Assembly: GCF_900100265.1 (NCBI RefSeq)
Contig: NZ_LT629696.1
Coordinates: forward strand, 3,720,001 to 3,784,000
Length of the DNA: 64,000 nt
Source of the DNA: Leifsonia sp. 466MF
Lineage (GTDB): Bacteria > Actinomycetota > Actinomycetes > Actinomycetales > Microbacteriaceae
Direction of reading: 5' to 3'
Part shown: piece after piece, positions 54,750 through 64,000 of the stretch
How the letters are laid out: every line of letters starts with the position of its first letter
Position numbering within the stretch: the stretch's first letter is position 1
The notes under the pieces: model-generated
The model's input: the letters and a program-made list of their open reading frames with translations, nothing else
Databases searched by the model: none
Told to the model about the DNA's origin: nothing
Program-made: the position numbers and the translations under genes

Positions 54750-55076
54750 CTACGCCAGGTAGGCGGCCAGGTCGGCCTCGAGGGCGGGCTTCGGCTTGGC
54801 GCCGATGACGGTCTTGACGACCTCGCCACCCTGGTAGACCTTCATCGCGGGGATGGAGGTGATCTGGTACTTTGCAGCGGTCTGCGGGTTCTCGTCGACG
54901 TTGAGCTTGACGATCTCGATCTTGTCGGCGTGCTCGGAGGCGATCTGGTCGAGGATCGGGCCGACGGCGCGACACGGACCGCACCACTCAGCCCAGAAGT
55001 CCACCAGGATGGTCTTCTCGCTGTTGAGGACGTCCTGCTCGAAGCTGGAGTCCGTAACCGAACGTGCTGCTGACAT
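54750..55076 (-). CDS. trxA: Thioredoxin
   Basis: This 108-residue protein has the active-site WCGPC in DFWAEWCGPCR and the cis-Pro loop SIPAM. It reduces protein disulfides using electrons from the reductase encoded immediately upstream; the gap is 14 bases. Confidence 0.96.
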   Translation of the reverse strand: MSAARSVTDSSFEQDVLNSEKTILVDFWAEWCGPCRAVGPILDQIASEHADKIEIVKLNVDENPQTAAKYQITSIPAMKVYQGGEVVKTVIGAKPKPALEADLAAYLA

Positions 55077-55090
55077 TTTCTTGTATCTCC

Positions 55091-56077
55091 TTATGCGGTG
55101 GTCGTGAGTTCGAGGTCACCCGACGCGCCATCCGCTGCGCTGTCGAGCAAGTTCTGGGGAAGCGTCGTCAGGTAGTGCTCCGCGTCGAGCGCGGCGACCG
55201 TACCGGACGCTGCGGCGGTGACCGCCTGGCGGTAGGTCGGGTCGATGACGTCACCCGCGGCGAACACGCCGGGCAGGTTGGTCTTCGAGCTCCGGCCGTC
55301 GACCGCGATCGTACCCTCGGGGGTCAGGTCGAGCTGACCGTGGACCAGGTGGACGCGCGGGTCGTTGCCGATCGCGATGAACAGACCGTGCAGCTGCAGC
55401 TCGCTCTCCTCGCCCGTGACCAGGTTGCGGAGGGTGATGTTCTGCACCTGCTCGTCGCCGCCGATCGCCACGACCTCGGAGTTCCAGATGAACTCGATCT
55501 TGTCGTTGGCGAACGCGCGGTCCTGCATGATCTTGGAGGCGCGCAGCGAGTCGCGACGGTGGATGACGTACACCTTGTCGGCGAATCGGGTGAGGAAGGT
55601 GGCCTCCTCCATCGCCGAGTCTCCGCCGCCGACGACAGCGATCGTGCGCTGGCGGAAGAAGAACCCGTCACAAGTGGCGCACCAGGAGACGCCGTGGCCG
55701 GAGAGGCGCTCTTCGTCCTCCAGGCCCAGCTTGCGGTACGCGGACCCCGTCGCGAAGATCACGGCGAGAGCCTCGTGCACGGCGCCCGATCCGAGCGTGA
55801 CGCGCTTGACCTCACCGGTCAGGTCGACGGAGACGACGTCGTCGAGGACGATCTCGGTGCCGAACTTCTCGGCCTGCGCCTGCATCTTGAACATGAGGTC
55901 CGGGCCCATGACGGCCTCCGGGAACCCCGGGAAGTTCTCGACCTCCGTAGTGTTCATCAGCTCACCGCCGGCCTCGACCGAGGAGGCGATCAGCAGCGGC
56001 TTCAGATTGGCGCGGGCCGCGTAAATGGCCGCGGTGTAACCGGCAGGGCCGGAACCGATGATGATGATCTGCCGCAC
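55091..56077 (-). CDS. trxB: Thioredoxin-disulfide reductase
   Basis: This 328-residue FAD/NADPH enzyme has the FAD-binding GSGPAGYTA at the N-terminus, the redox-active Cys pair CATCD, and NADPH-binding GGGDSAMEEA. The GTG at 56077 has AAGGAG at good spacing and begins the conserved RQIIIIGSGPAG; a longer start at 56137 is unlikely. It regenerates thioredoxin. Confidence 0.96.
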   Translation of the reverse strand: MRQIIIIGSGPAGYTAAIYAARANLKPLLIASSVEAGGELMNTTEVENFPGFPEAVMGPDLMFKMQAQAEKFGTEIVLDDVVSVDLTGEVKRVTLGSGAVHEALAVIFATGSAYRKLGLEDEERLSGHGVSWCATCDGFFFRQRTIAVVGGGDSAMEEATFLTRFADKVYVIHRRDSLRASKIMQDRAFANDKIEFIWNSEVVAIGGDEQVQNITLRNLVTGEESELQLHGLFIAIGNDPRVHLVHGQLDLTPEGTIAVDGRSSKTNLPGVFAAGDVIDPTYRQAVTAAASGTVAALDAEHYLTTLPQNLLDSAADGASGDLELTTTA

Positions 56078-56161
56078 GGCGGAACTCCTTGACCTGATCG
56101 CGACACCTTCGTCTGGAGGCGTCGACCTGTAGAACACATCCTAGGCGGATGCTATTCCGTG

Positions 56162-57769
56162 TCACCTGGGCGTGCGTGAACGCCTTCCGGCGCGGCCCAG
56201 AAGGGGCGCAAGACCGGCCTCCAGGTCGGGCGATCGCAGCATCCCCAGGAAGCCGACGTAGACGACGAGCATGACCACGCCGACGATCGCCGTGGCGACG
56301 ACGGCCGCGATCGGGCCACTCACCGGGAACGCCCCCTTCTCGACACCGCCGAGGATGATGAGGAAGCCCGCGCCGGCGGCCATGGCGGCGAGGGCGGCGA
56401 CGAGGAAGCGCCAGAGCGAGCTCAGGATGCGCGCCCCATCCACTCCCCCGGTCCGCCGGCGCAGCAGGGCGAAGGCCAGGATCGCCTGCACGAAGCTGGC
56501 GATCGAGACGACCAGGGCGACGGCGGCAGCCCGGTTCGGGGCGGGCACCAGGAAGCAGAGCAGCACGCCGGCGAGGATGACGGCGACCTGGGCCAGGGTG
56601 AAGAAGAACGGCGTGCGCGTGTCCCCCAGCGAGTAGAAGGCCCGCTGCGCCATGAAGACGAGGGAGAAGGGCACGAGACCGACCAGGTACGCGATGAGGA
56701 CGAGCCCCATCGCCTGGTAGTCGCCGGTGAACACGCGAGCGATCGGGTAGGCCGTGACGATGAGGGCCGCTGACGAGAAGACGATGAGGAACATGATCGA
56801 CCGCGCCGCCGACGAGAAGTCCTGACGGAAGTCGGCTGTGGCGCCCCGGTGCGCGTGCTCGGCCATGCGCGTGTAGAAGGCGGTCACGATGGAGACGGCG
56901 ATGATGCCGTGCGGGAGCATGAAGATCAGCCACGCGTTCTGCATGACGAAGGGACCGGCGTTGGCCTCCCCCGCCGAGTTGGAGACGTTCGTCTCGACCA
57001 GCCCGGCGATCTGGGTGGCGATGAGCATGGCGAACGTCCAGCCCGCGGCCTTGCCTGCCGTCCCGAGGTTCACCCCGCGCCAGCCGAAGTCGAAACGGAA
57101 GCGCAGCCCGACCCGCCGCCAGAAGACGAACAGGATGAGCGCCTGCACCGCCACGCCCAGGGTGGCACCGCCGGCCAGCAGGGCGATCATCCAGAACGAC
57201 CAGCCGCTGTCGTGCTTGCCGGAGGCGGCGGTGCCGAAGGCGAGGATGAAGGCCGCGAGCAGGACGATGGCGATCACGTTGTTGACGACCGGCGCCCAGG
57301 TGAACGGCCCGAAGGACTTGCGGGCGTTGAGCACCTCGCCGAGCAGCGTGTAGAGGCCGAGGAAGAAGATCTGCGGCAGCGACCAGTAGGCGAACGCGGT
57401 GGCGAGGTCCCTCTGGGCGGCGGGGATGCCGAAGAGGGAGACCAGGACCGGTGCGAGGAATGTGGCGACCACCGCGACCGCGGCGAAGACGACCATCCCG
57501 AGCGTGACGAGCTTGTTGATGTACGCGCGGCCGCCGTCCGCGTTGACGGAGGCGCGGACGATCTGCGGGACGAGGACGGCGTTGAGGATTCCCTGCGCGA
57601 TGATCGCGTAGACGCTGTTGGGGACGATCGTCGCGGTGCCGTAGGCGTTCGCGGCGAAGCTGATCGCGCCGATCGCCTGCACCAGGAGCCACGCCTTCGC
57701 GAACCCGAGAAGACGCGACACCAGGGTGCCGGAGGCGAGGAGCGCGCTCGCGCGGCCGACGCTAGCCAC
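56162..57769 (-). CDS. murJ: Lipid II flippase MurJ
   Basis: This 535-residue membrane protein has about 14 helices with the MurJ/MviN pattern (RLLGFAKAWLL near the start, then VPQIVRASV). It flips lipid II to the outer face for peptidoglycan assembly and is a known partner of FhaA signalling in mycobacteria. It overlaps the DUF6049 gene by eight bases, so both are coupled. No large cytoplasmic pseudokinase extension is present, unlike in mycobacteria. Confidence 0.92.
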   Translation of the reverse strand: MASVGRASALLASGTLVSRLLGFAKAWLLVQAIGAISFAANAYGTATIVPNSVYAIIAQGILNAVLVPQIVRASVNADGGRAYINKLVTLGMVVFAAVAVVATFLAPVLVSLFGIPAAQRDLATAFAYWSLPQIFFLGLYTLLGEVLNARKSFGPFTWAPVVNNVIAIVLLAAFILAFGTAASGKHDSGWSFWMIALLAGGATLGVAVQALILFVFWRRVGLRFRFDFGWRGVNLGTAGKAAGWTFAMLIATQIAGLVETNVSNSAGEANAGPFVMQNAWLIFMLPHGIIAVSIVTAFYTRMAEHAHRGATADFRQDFSSAARSIMFLIVFSSAALIVTAYPIARVFTGDYQAMGLVLIAYLVGLVPFSLVFMAQRAFYSLGDTRTPFFFTLAQVAVILAGVLLCFLVPAPNRAAAVALVVSIASFVQAILAFALLRRRTGGVDGARILSSLWRFLVAALAAMAAGAGFLIILGGVEKGAFPVSGPIAAVVATAIVGVVMLVVYVGFLGMLRSPDLEAGLAPLLGRAGRRSRTPR

Positions 57770-60038
57770 CGGGCCGCTCCTCCGGAGGGGATGCTGCCGC
57801 AGAGTCGGAACCCTCTGACGGGGTTACAGCATCGGCTTCGGCGTCTTCGGCCTCGGCCGCCTCGGCGGCATCCTCAGCCCGCTTCGACCGCCGCCGCAGG
57901 ATGTTCCGCACGATCCCGAATCCGAACAGCAGCACCAGCAGGATGCCGAAGATCAGCGCGCCGATGCCCTCCCAGTCGGCGTGCACATCCACCGTCACCG
58001 AGGTCGGATCGCCGATGGGCACGCCGGTCGGGCTGTACAGATGCAGCGACAGCACGACCTGGCCGTTCCCGACCTTCGCCTTGACGGGGATGAGGACGGT
58101 CGCGCGTGAGTCCTTGACGATGCGCTTGGTGGTCGACTGGTCGACCTCGAGCCGGCCGTTCGAGGGAGCGGCGGTCAGCACGATCGTCACGGCTTCGTCG
58201 GTGAGGCCGTTGCTCACCGTGAAGGGAATGGACCCCTGGGCGCTCACGAGGTTGACGTTCTCCGTCGGCAGGATGCGGATGGAATGAAGCGTCTTGTCCG
58301 TCGTTGCCCGCTCCTTCGCGACGGCGGTATTCCAGTCCGTCCGCGGGTTCAGCCACGAGACCGCGAGCAGTGCGAGCAGATCCGAACGGGTACGGCCGGT
58401 CAGCGTCGTGGGGTCGTCGAGCACCGTGGCGAACTGGCCCAGCGCGACCTCGTCCTGGATGAGCGCGCGGATGCCGGTGATGCGATCGGCGCTCTCCGGG
58501 GTGTCGACGAGATCGAAACCGGCGGTCTGGGGTGCGCCGGCGATCGCCGGGAAGGAGGCGGGAGCCGACCACGGCGAGGAGAACAGCGCGTTGAGCGTTC
58601 GCTCGAACTGCGTTCCGCTCGACGGCCAGGAGCGGTCGAGTGCCACGAGGAGCCGGCGCGCGTCACCGGACTCCTGCGCGACGAGCTCCAGCTGAGCGTT
58701 CACCTTCGACATGGCCGAGTTCCACGCGACGTCGCTGGGCGCGGAGATCGCCTGCCGCAGCGCGTCGCTCAGCGGCTGGTCGGAGGCCAGGATGCGGCTG
58801 TCTCCTGAGCTCAGGGTCGCGTTCGGGGTCGTGCTCAGGTCGTTCGCGTTGGTGTTGCTGCCGGAGACGATGGTGGTCTTCAGGCCGGCGGCCGCGAGCG
58901 GTGCGAGGTCGGCTCGACGGACCGTCTTGTCGCCCGGCCAGCCGATGCCGGTGAGGGTGTAGTCCCAGGCGAGCAGCTCATCCATCGTCGGCAGCACAGG
59001 CCCGGGGCTGGTGGTCGGCGTGGGGCTGGGCGTCGACGTCGAAGTCTTCGGTGCGGGGGTCGGCGTTGCCGTGGCCGGCTCCCCCACGGGTGTGGGCGCC
59101 GGCGTGAAGTTCTTCGGGTCGATCGCGTACGAGAGCGAGGTCGGTTGCAGCGGCGTCGGGAGGCCCGCCTGGAGTTGGCCGGCGAGGTCCGCATCCCCGT
59201 AACCCAGTGAGAAGGTTTCGTTGGGCAGGTCGGCCAGCCGCTCCAGCCAGTCGAGCGCGCTCGCCGGGGCCGCGTTGCCGAGGGCTCGGATCGAGGCGAT
59301 GATCATCGGGTCGATGCCGACCGTGACGGTGGTGTGCCCGGCGAGGCCGTCGAGTTCGCGGGTGAGGATGCCGTTGGGCGCCGTGTAGGTCGCGAGGTCG
59401 TCTGCCGCGATGATCCCGTTCGTGCCGGACGGCGTGACGATCGGCAGAGCGACGTTGACGCTGGCCTGCTTTGCGGTGCCGCCCGGGTACCAGACGGCGG
59501 AGCCGCGCGCGGTCGCGTCCGAGGATCCGGCATGCACCGAGGCGCCGATTCCGAAGACGGCCGACGACGTGCGACCGGCGAACGGGAGCGAGGCCGCGGG
59601 CGCGGTTACGCGCACCACCGTGCTCGAGCCCGGTTCGAGCGTGTTCAGCTGCGCCTTGCCGAGGTCGACGGCGCCGGACACGGAGTCGGTGGATGCGAGC
59701 CACGAGGCCAGCGCCTTCCGGTCGTTCTGCGCCGCCGGATCGACCCAGAGCGAGACGGTGCCCGACTGGAAAGCGGTGTCGGTCGGGTTCGAGACGGTGA
59801 CCGAGACCCCGAGGTCTTTGCCCGGCGTCAAAACTCCCGCGTCATCAGCGGTGATGGATGCGGTCAGCTCCGTCCCGGCCGCGGCCTTCGGAGCCGGCGT
59901 GACCGCTTCCGCCGCACCTGAGGGATACGCGACGCCCGCGAGAACGGCGAGCGCCCCGACGGCGACGGCTGCCGCCGTCACACGCAGACGGGCGCGGAGC
60001 GACGCACCCCTCCGGAGGGTGGGGGAGGTTGCCGTCAT
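57762..60038 (-). CDS. DUF6049-type secreted membrane-anchored protein
   Basis: This 758-residue protein has an N-terminal signal sequence (about 1-45), a large extracellular region including a Pro/Thr linker at about 330-360 (TPTPAPKTSTSTPSPTPTT), a C-terminal membrane helix (about 690-712) and an acidic cytoplasmic tail (AEDAAEAAEAEDAEAD). It is probably surface-exposed and glycosylated, and neighbours of this family are usually murJ and the CCA enzyme, as here. The function is unknown. The ATG at 60038 (MTATSPTLRRGA) begins the signal peptide; an upstream extension is not supported. Confidence 0.8.
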   Translation of the reverse strand: MTATSPTLRRGASLRARLRVTAAAVAVGALAVLAGVAYPSGAAEAVTPAPKAAAGTELTASITADDAGVLTPGKDLGVSVTVSNPTDTAFQSGTVSLWVDPAAQNDRKALASWLASTDSVSGAVDLGKAQLNTLEPGSSTVVRVTAPAASLPFAGRTSSAVFGIGASVHAGSSDATARGSAVWYPGGTAKQASVNVALPIVTPSGTNGIIAADDLATYTAPNGILTRELDGLAGHTTVTVGIDPMIIASIRALGNAAPASALDWLERLADLPNETFSLGYGDADLAGQLQAGLPTPLQPTSLSYAIDPKNFTPAPTPVGEPATATPTPAPKTSTSTPSPTPTTSPGPVLPTMDELLAWDYTLTGIGWPGDKTVRRADLAPLAAAGLKTTIVSGSNTNANDLSTTPNATLSSGDSRILASDQPLSDALRQAISAPSDVAWNSAMSKVNAQLELVAQESGDARRLLVALDRSWPSSGTQFERTLNALFSSPWSAPASFPAIAGAPQTAGFDLVDTPESADRITGIRALIQDEVALGQFATVLDDPTTLTGRTRSDLLALLAVSWLNPRTDWNTAVAKERATTDKTLHSIRILPTENVNLVSAQGSIPFTVSNGLTDEAVTIVLTAAPSNGRLEVDQSTTKRIVKDSRATVLIPVKAKVGNGQVVLSLHLYSPTGVPIGDPTSVTVDVHADWEGIGALIFGILLVLLFGFGIVRNILRRRSKRAEDAAEAAEAEDAEADAVTPSEGSDSAAASPPEERPGG

Positions 60039-60119
60039 GCGTCGACGCGCGATCCCGACTCGGCCTCCATGTGGTCGATTGTAGAGGCCGCCTGCTGAGA
60101 GGCCGGCGAGGAGGGCCGT

Positions 60120-60125
60120 TAAACT
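60120..60125 (+). promoter_or_regulatory. Candidate -10 element of the CCA enzyme gene
   Basis: TAAACT lies eight bases upstream of the ATG at 60134 with no Shine-Dalgarno, consistent with a very short leader. It is a visual match only. Confidence 0.35.
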
Positions 60126-60133
60126 GGGGCACC

Positions 60134-61558
60134 ATGCAGAGCGTCGCCGAATCCCTCGAACGCCTCGGCGACCTCGCACGCACGCCGTCGGTCGCCCGTC
60201 TCGCCGACGCCTTCCAGTCCGCCGGGCACGAGCTCGCGCTCGTCGGCGGCCCCGTGCGCGACGCCCTGATCGGCCGGCCGGTGCACGATCTCGACTTCAC
60301 CACGGACGCCCGCCCCGACGACATCGTTCGGGTCGTCGGGCCCATCGCCGATGCGATCTGGGATGTCGGCCGCAAGTACGGCACGATCGGCGCTCGGCTC
60401 GGCGATGACACCGTCGAGATCACCACCTACCGCAGCGACAGCTACGACGGCACCACTCGCAAGCCGGAGGTGGAGTTCGGCGACACCCTCGAAGGCGACC
60501 TGCTGCGCCGGGACTTCACGGTCAACGCGCTCGCCCTCCGGCTGCCGGAAGTGCGCCTGGTGGACCCCTCGGGCGGTGTCGAGGACCTCATCGCCGGGGT
60601 GATCACCACACCGAGCAGCCCCCAGATCTCCTTCGGCGACGACCCGCTGCGGATGATGCGGGCCGCGCGCTTCACTGCACAGCTGGGATTCACGGTCGAC
60701 GAGGCCACGCGGGAGGCCATGTCGTCCATGGCCGAGCGGATCGAGATCGTCAGCGCCGAGCGCGTCCGCGACGAGCTGAGCAAGCTGCTGATGGCGGACG
60801 AGCCGCGGCGGGGGCTCGAACTGCTCGTGGAGACCGGCTTGGCCGATGAGGTGATCCCCGAGATCCCCGCGCTCCGGCTGGAGGCCGACGAGCACCACCA
60901 CCACAAGGACGTCTACCAGCACAGCCTCACCGTGCTCGACCAGGCGATCGGATACGAGAAGGAGCGGCATCCCGGCGAGGCACCCGATCTGGTGCTGCGT
61001 CTGGCCGCGATCCTCCACGACATCGGCAAGCCGGCGACCCGCCGCTTCGAGCCCGGCGGGGCGGTCAGCTTCTATCACCACGACGTCGTCGGCGCGAAGC
61101 TCGCCAAGAAGCGGCTCACCGCCCTGCGGTTCGACAAGTCGACCATCGACTCCGTCGCCCGGCTGATCGAGTTGCACCTGCGGTTCTTCGGCTACGCCGA
61201 CGCGCACTGGACCGACTCGGCCGTGCGGCGCTACGTCCGCGACGCCGGACCCGAGCTCGAACGCCTGCACATGCTCACGCGGGCCGACGTCACGACCCGT
61301 AACCGGCGGAAGGCCGACCGTCTGGGCTTCGCCTACGATGACCTCGAAACGCGCATCCGCGAACTCCGGGAGCAGGAGGAGATGGATGCGGTGCGCCCGG
61401 ATCTGAACGGAGAGCAGGTGATGAGCATCCTCGGCATCCGCCCGGGCAGGGAGGTGGGTCAGGCGATGAGGTTCCTCCTCGAACTGCGACTCGACGAGGG
61501 ACCCCTGGGCGAGGAGGAGGCCACGCGGCGTCTCCTCACGTGGTGGGAGAACCGCTGA
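60134..61558 (+). CDS. CCA tRNA nucleotidyltransferase
   Basis: This 474-residue class II nucleotidyltransferase adds CCA to tRNA 3' ends, which fits the tRNAs here that lack encoded CCA. The head domain shows ALVGGPVRDALIGR and DLDFTTDARP, and a C-terminal HD domain shows LHDIGKPATR. The gene is usually followed in this phylum by murJ neighbours; here it is divergent. Its end overlaps the ABC permease gene by 19 bases. Confidence 0.93.
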   Translation: MQSVAESLERLGDLARTPSVARLADAFQSAGHELALVGGPVRDALIGRPVHDLDFTTDARPDDIVRVVGPIADAIWDVGRKYGTIGARLGDDTVEITTYRSDSYDGTTRKPEVEFGDTLEGDLLRRDFTVNALALRLPEVRLVDPSGGVEDLIAGVITTPSSPQISFGDDPLRMMRAARFTAQLGFTVDEATREAMSSMAERIEIVSAERVRDELSKLLMADEPRRGLELLVETGLADEVIPEIPALRLEADEHHHHKDVYQHSLTVLDQAIGYEKERHPGEAPDLVLRLAAILHDIGKPATRRFEPGGAVSFYHHDVVGAKLAKKRLTALRFDKSTIDSVARLIELHLRFFGYADAHWTDSAVRRYVRDAGPELERLHMLTRADVTTRNRRKADRLGFAYDDLETRIRELREQEEMDAVRPDLNGEQVMSILGIRPGREVGQAMRFLLELRLDEGPLGEEEATRRLLTWWENR

Positions 61559-62445
61559 CCCAGCGTTCCCGCTCCCGCGCGCTGCGCCGACGGGATGCCG
61601 TCATCGGCTACGCACTGCTCGCGCCGAGTCTGTTCGGCGTCGCGTGCTTCCTCGTGCTGCCGGTGCTCGTGGTGGTGTGGCTCAGCTTCCAGAGCTGGGA
61701 TCTCATCCACCCGCTGCGGTTCGCCGGGCTGGCCAACTACGCCTCGGTTCTGACCGATCCCGTCTTCGGCAATGCCTTATTGGTGACGGCGGTGTTCGTG
61801 GTGATCGTCATCCCGGTCCAGACCGCGCTCGGGCTGTTCGGCGCATCGCTGCTGACGCGTGGACTCCCCGGCTCGGCCGTGCTGCGCACGATCTACGCCC
61901 TCCCCTGGATCTGCGCGCCCCTGGCGCTGGGGGTCGTGTGGAAGTGGATCTTCGCCCCGACGGGCGGTGCGCTCAACGCGCTGCTCGGTGTGCGTGTCGA
62001 GTGGCTGACGGACCCCGTGCTCGCGCTGCCCGCCGCGGCGGCTGTGGTCATCTGGACGAACGTCGGCTACGTCACTCTCTTCTTCCTCGCCGGGCTGTTG
62101 AACATCCCGAACCACATCGTGGAGGCCGCACGCATCGACGGCGCCGGTCCGGTCGCCCTGTTCTGGCGGATCAAGCTGCCCCTGCTCCGGCCGACGATGT
62201 TCTTCGTGCTGGTCACGAGCGTGATCGCCACCTTCCAGCTCTTCGACCAGATCTATGCGCTCACCGGCGGCGGGCCGGAGCACCGGACGGATGTGGTCGC
62301 GAACCGCATCTACACGGAGGCCTTCCAGTCGTTCGACCTCGGGCGGGCATCCGTCATGGCCGTGGTGCTGCTCGTGCTGCTGGTGGCGATCACCGTCGGG
62401 CAGCAGCTGTACTTCCGCAGGAGGACGACCTATGACCTCGGGTAG
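61540..62445 (+). CDS. Carbohydrate ABC transporter permease (MalF/UgpA-like)
   Basis: This 301-residue protein has about six membrane helices and the permease motif EAARIDGAGPVALFWRIKLP, the EAA loop that contacts the ATPase. It starts with GTG at 61540 or 61543 inside the CCA enzyme gene; no good Shine-Dalgarno. It pairs with the second permease and the binding protein encoded next. The ATPase is not adjacent and probably is a shared one (MsiK-type). Confidence 0.9.
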   Translation: MVGEPLTQRSRSRALRRRDAVIGYALLAPSLFGVACFLVLPVLVVVWLSFQSWDLIHPLRFAGLANYASVLTDPVFGNALLVTAVFVVIVIPVQTALGLFGASLLTRGLPGSAVLRTIYALPWICAPLALGVVWKWIFAPTGGALNALLGVRVEWLTDPVLALPAAAAVVIWTNVGYVTLFFLAGLLNIPNHIVEAARIDGAGPVALFWRIKLPLLRPTMFFVLVTSVIATFQLFDQIYALTGGGPEHRTDVVANRIYTEAFQSFDLGRASVMAVVLLVLLVAITVGQQLYFRRRTTYDLG

Positions 62446-63265
62446 GCGGGTCCTCCGGACGGTCGGCGTCTACCTCCTGCTGCTGGTCGGCGCGGCGGTG
62501 ACGCTCGCGCCCTTCCTGCTCAGCGCGATGACGGCCTTCAAGACGCCGGCCCAGTTCGCTCGCACGCCCGCGTTGACGCCGCCCGATCCGTGGACGCTCG
62601 ACAACCTCGTCTCGCTGTTCACCGGCCCGGCCGGTTTCAGCCGGGCGCTCCTCGTCACGGCGCTCGTCACCGTGTTCATCCTGGTGTTCCAGCTGGTCTT
62701 CTCGATCATGGCCGCCTACGCGTTCGCCCGCGTCGACTTCCCCGGACGGGATGCGCTGTTCTGGGTATACCTCGCGACGCTCATGGTGCCGGCGATCGTT
62801 CTCGTCATCCCGCTGTACCTGATGATGGCGCAGCTGGGACTGCGCGATACGTTCTGGGGCCTCGTGCTCCCCTTCTCCTTCGGGAGCCCGTACGCGGTTT
62901 TCCTACTCCGCGAGTACTTCCGCGGGATCCCGCAGGAGCTCATCGACGCCGCCCGGCTCGACGGCGCATCCACCCTGGACATCCTCGTGGAGATCGTCGT
63001 CCCGCTCTCCCGGCCGATCATCGCGACGCTCGTGCTGATCACGGCGGTGAGCCAGTGGAACAACTTCCTGTGGCCGCTCGTCATCACAAGCGGTAACACG
63101 TGGCGGGTGGCCACCGTCGCCACTGCTAGCCTCCAATCCCAGTACAACGGCAACTGGACAGTTGTCATGGCAGCGACGACGCTGGCGATCGTGCCGCTCG
63201 TCGTGCTCTTCCTGATCTTCCAGAAGCGCTTCGTGCGGTCCATCACGATCACCGGCTTCCGGTAG
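62432..63265 (+). CDS. Carbohydrate ABC transporter permease (MalG/UgpE-like)
   Basis: This 277-residue protein has about six membrane helices and the EAA-type motif ELIDAARLDGASTLDILVEI. AGGAGG precedes the ATG. It overlaps the first permease by 14 bases. The two permeases form the membrane channel of a sugar importer. Confidence 0.92.
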   Translation: MTSGRRVLRTVGVYLLLLVGAAVTLAPFLLSAMTAFKTPAQFARTPALTPPDPWTLDNLVSLFTGPAGFSRALLVTALVTVFILVFQLVFSIMAAYAFARVDFPGRDALFWVYLATLMVPAIVLVIPLYLMMAQLGLRDTFWGLVLPFSFGSPYAVFLLREYFRGIPQELIDAARLDGASTLDILVEIVVPLSRPIIATLVLITAVSQWNNFLWPLVITSGNTWRVATVATASLQSQYNGNWTVVMAATTLAIVPLVVLFLIFQKRFVRSITITGFR

Positions 63266-63278
63266 AGGAGGATCTGAC

Positions 63279-64000
63279 ATGGCCAAGCGCTCGACTGTCA
63301 TCGCGGCATCGGTGGCGGGTCTCGTCGTGCTGGTCGCCGCGGTCGGCATCACGACAGCTGTCGCGGGATCTGCGCAGCCGGCGAAGCAGACGGTCACGGT
63401 GCGGCTGTGGGACGAGCAGGTGCAGAAGGCCTATCGAACCTCGTTCGCCGAGTTCGAGAAGAAGAACCCCGACATCGACGTGAAGACGGTGCTCGTGCCG
63501 TGGGCGGACTACTTCACGAAGCTGCGCACCGATGTCGCCGCCGGCGACGCCGACGACGTCTTCTGGGTGAACGCCGGCAACTTCGAGGACTATGCGACGG
63601 GCGGCGACCTGGTCGACGTCGGCAAGACCCTGGGATCCGGAGCCTCGAAGCGCTGGCAGCCCAACGTCGTGAAGCAGTACACGCTCGACGGATCGCTGTG
63701 GGGCGTTCCCCAGCTCGCGGACCCGGGCATCGGAGTCTTCTACAACGCCGACCTGCTGAAGAAGGCGGGCGTCGACCCGGCGTCGCTGGGCAGCCTCCAC
63801 TGGTCGCCCGATCGCGCGTCGGACACCCTCCTCCCCGTGCTGCAGAAGCTGACGCTGGATGCGGCGGGCCACACGGCGGCCGACCCCGGCTTCGACCCGC
63901 AGCACATCGTGCAGTACGGCTACAACGCGGCCAACGACTTGAACGCGATTTACATCAACTACCTCGGGTCGAACGGCGCCGCGCTGCAGAAGGGGGACCG
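63279..64000 (+). CDS. Extracellular sugar-binding protein of ABC transporter (3' partial)
   Basis: The first ~240 residues are in the window and run to the edge. The N-terminus MAKRSTVIAASVAGLVVLVA is a signal-anchor or signal peptide; no lipobox Cys is visible near residue 25-35, so it may be released or anchored by the N-terminal helix. The mature domain (VRLWDEQVQKAYRTSFAEFE, PDIDVKTVLVPWADY, then WVNAGNF) is of the family 1 sugar-binding fold. AGGAGG precedes the ATG. It delivers sugar to the two preceding permeases. Confidence 0.88.
   Translation, partial: MAKRSTVIAASVAGLVVLVAAVGITTAVAGSAQPAKQTVTVRLWDEQVQKAYRTSFAEFEKKNPDIDVKTVLVPWADYFTKLRTDVAAGDADDVFWVNAGNFEDYATGGDLVDVGKTLGSGASKRWQPNVVKQYTLDGSLWGVPQLADPGIGVFYNADLLKKAGVDPASLGSLHWSPDRASDTLLPVLQKLTLDAAGHTAADPGFDPQHIVQYGYNAANDLNAIYINYLGSNGAALQKGD

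Overview
The window is a high-GC actinobacterial chromosome segment centred on the replication origin. Gene order, gene families and codon use fit a Microbacteriaceae member, most like Leifsonia; the genus is inferred. oriC lies around 42.4-44.7 kb. Genes left of it (dnaA, dnaN, gnd, recF, dciA, gyrB, gyrA) read leftward and genes right of it (rpmH, rnpA, yidD, yidC, jag, rsmG, parA, parB) read rightward, so the core genes are co-oriented with replication.

Region by region. 0-17 kb is accessory metabolism and sensing: two APC permeases, an Asp/Glu racemase, an extracytoplasmic flavinylation module (flavocytochrome-like oxidoreductase, FMN-binding protein, ApbE) followed by a two-component system, a PucR-controlled alcohol dehydrogenase/permease pair, an ECF sigma factor with a membrane partner and a 31-residue peptide, a secreted I36-like protein, and a transporter/GH3 glycosidase operon opposite a double-TetR regulator. 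17-28 kb is the conserved actinobacterial growth and division cluster: fhaA, fhaB, pstP, rodA, pbpA, pknA, pknB, then trpG, a 52-residue membrane protein, a class E sortase and crgA. 28-33 kb holds housekeeping genes (rhomboid, cyclophilin, Nudix, Fpg, rhodanese, Lrp) and a cluster of DnaA boxes beside crgA. 33-44 kb carries tRNA-Ala, tRNA-Ile and the gyrase/replication genes.

44-52 kb is the ribosome/membrane-insertion operon and the centromere. Seven parS palindromes lie between 47.1 and 50.4 kb, and the rsmG-parA interval is an unusually long stretch (about 2.7 kb) without a convincing gene that contains a G-rich degenerate repeat tract. 52-60 kb encodes a D-Ala-D-Ala ligase, an aminotransferase, thioredoxin and its reductase, MurJ and a DUF6049-type surface protein. 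60-64 kb has the tRNA CCA-adding enzyme and the start of a sugar ABC importer cut by the window end.

The genes work together in three main ways. The kinases, phosphatase and FHA proteins form the signalling circuit that tunes peptidoglycan synthesis by RodA, PbpA and MurJ. DnaA, DnaN, RecF, DciA and gyrase act at oriC. ParA, ParB and parS segregate the newly copied origin. The features most worth a second look are the parS-rich non-coding block, the oriC-like DnaA-box cluster at crgA, and the small translationally coupled membrane and peptide genes.
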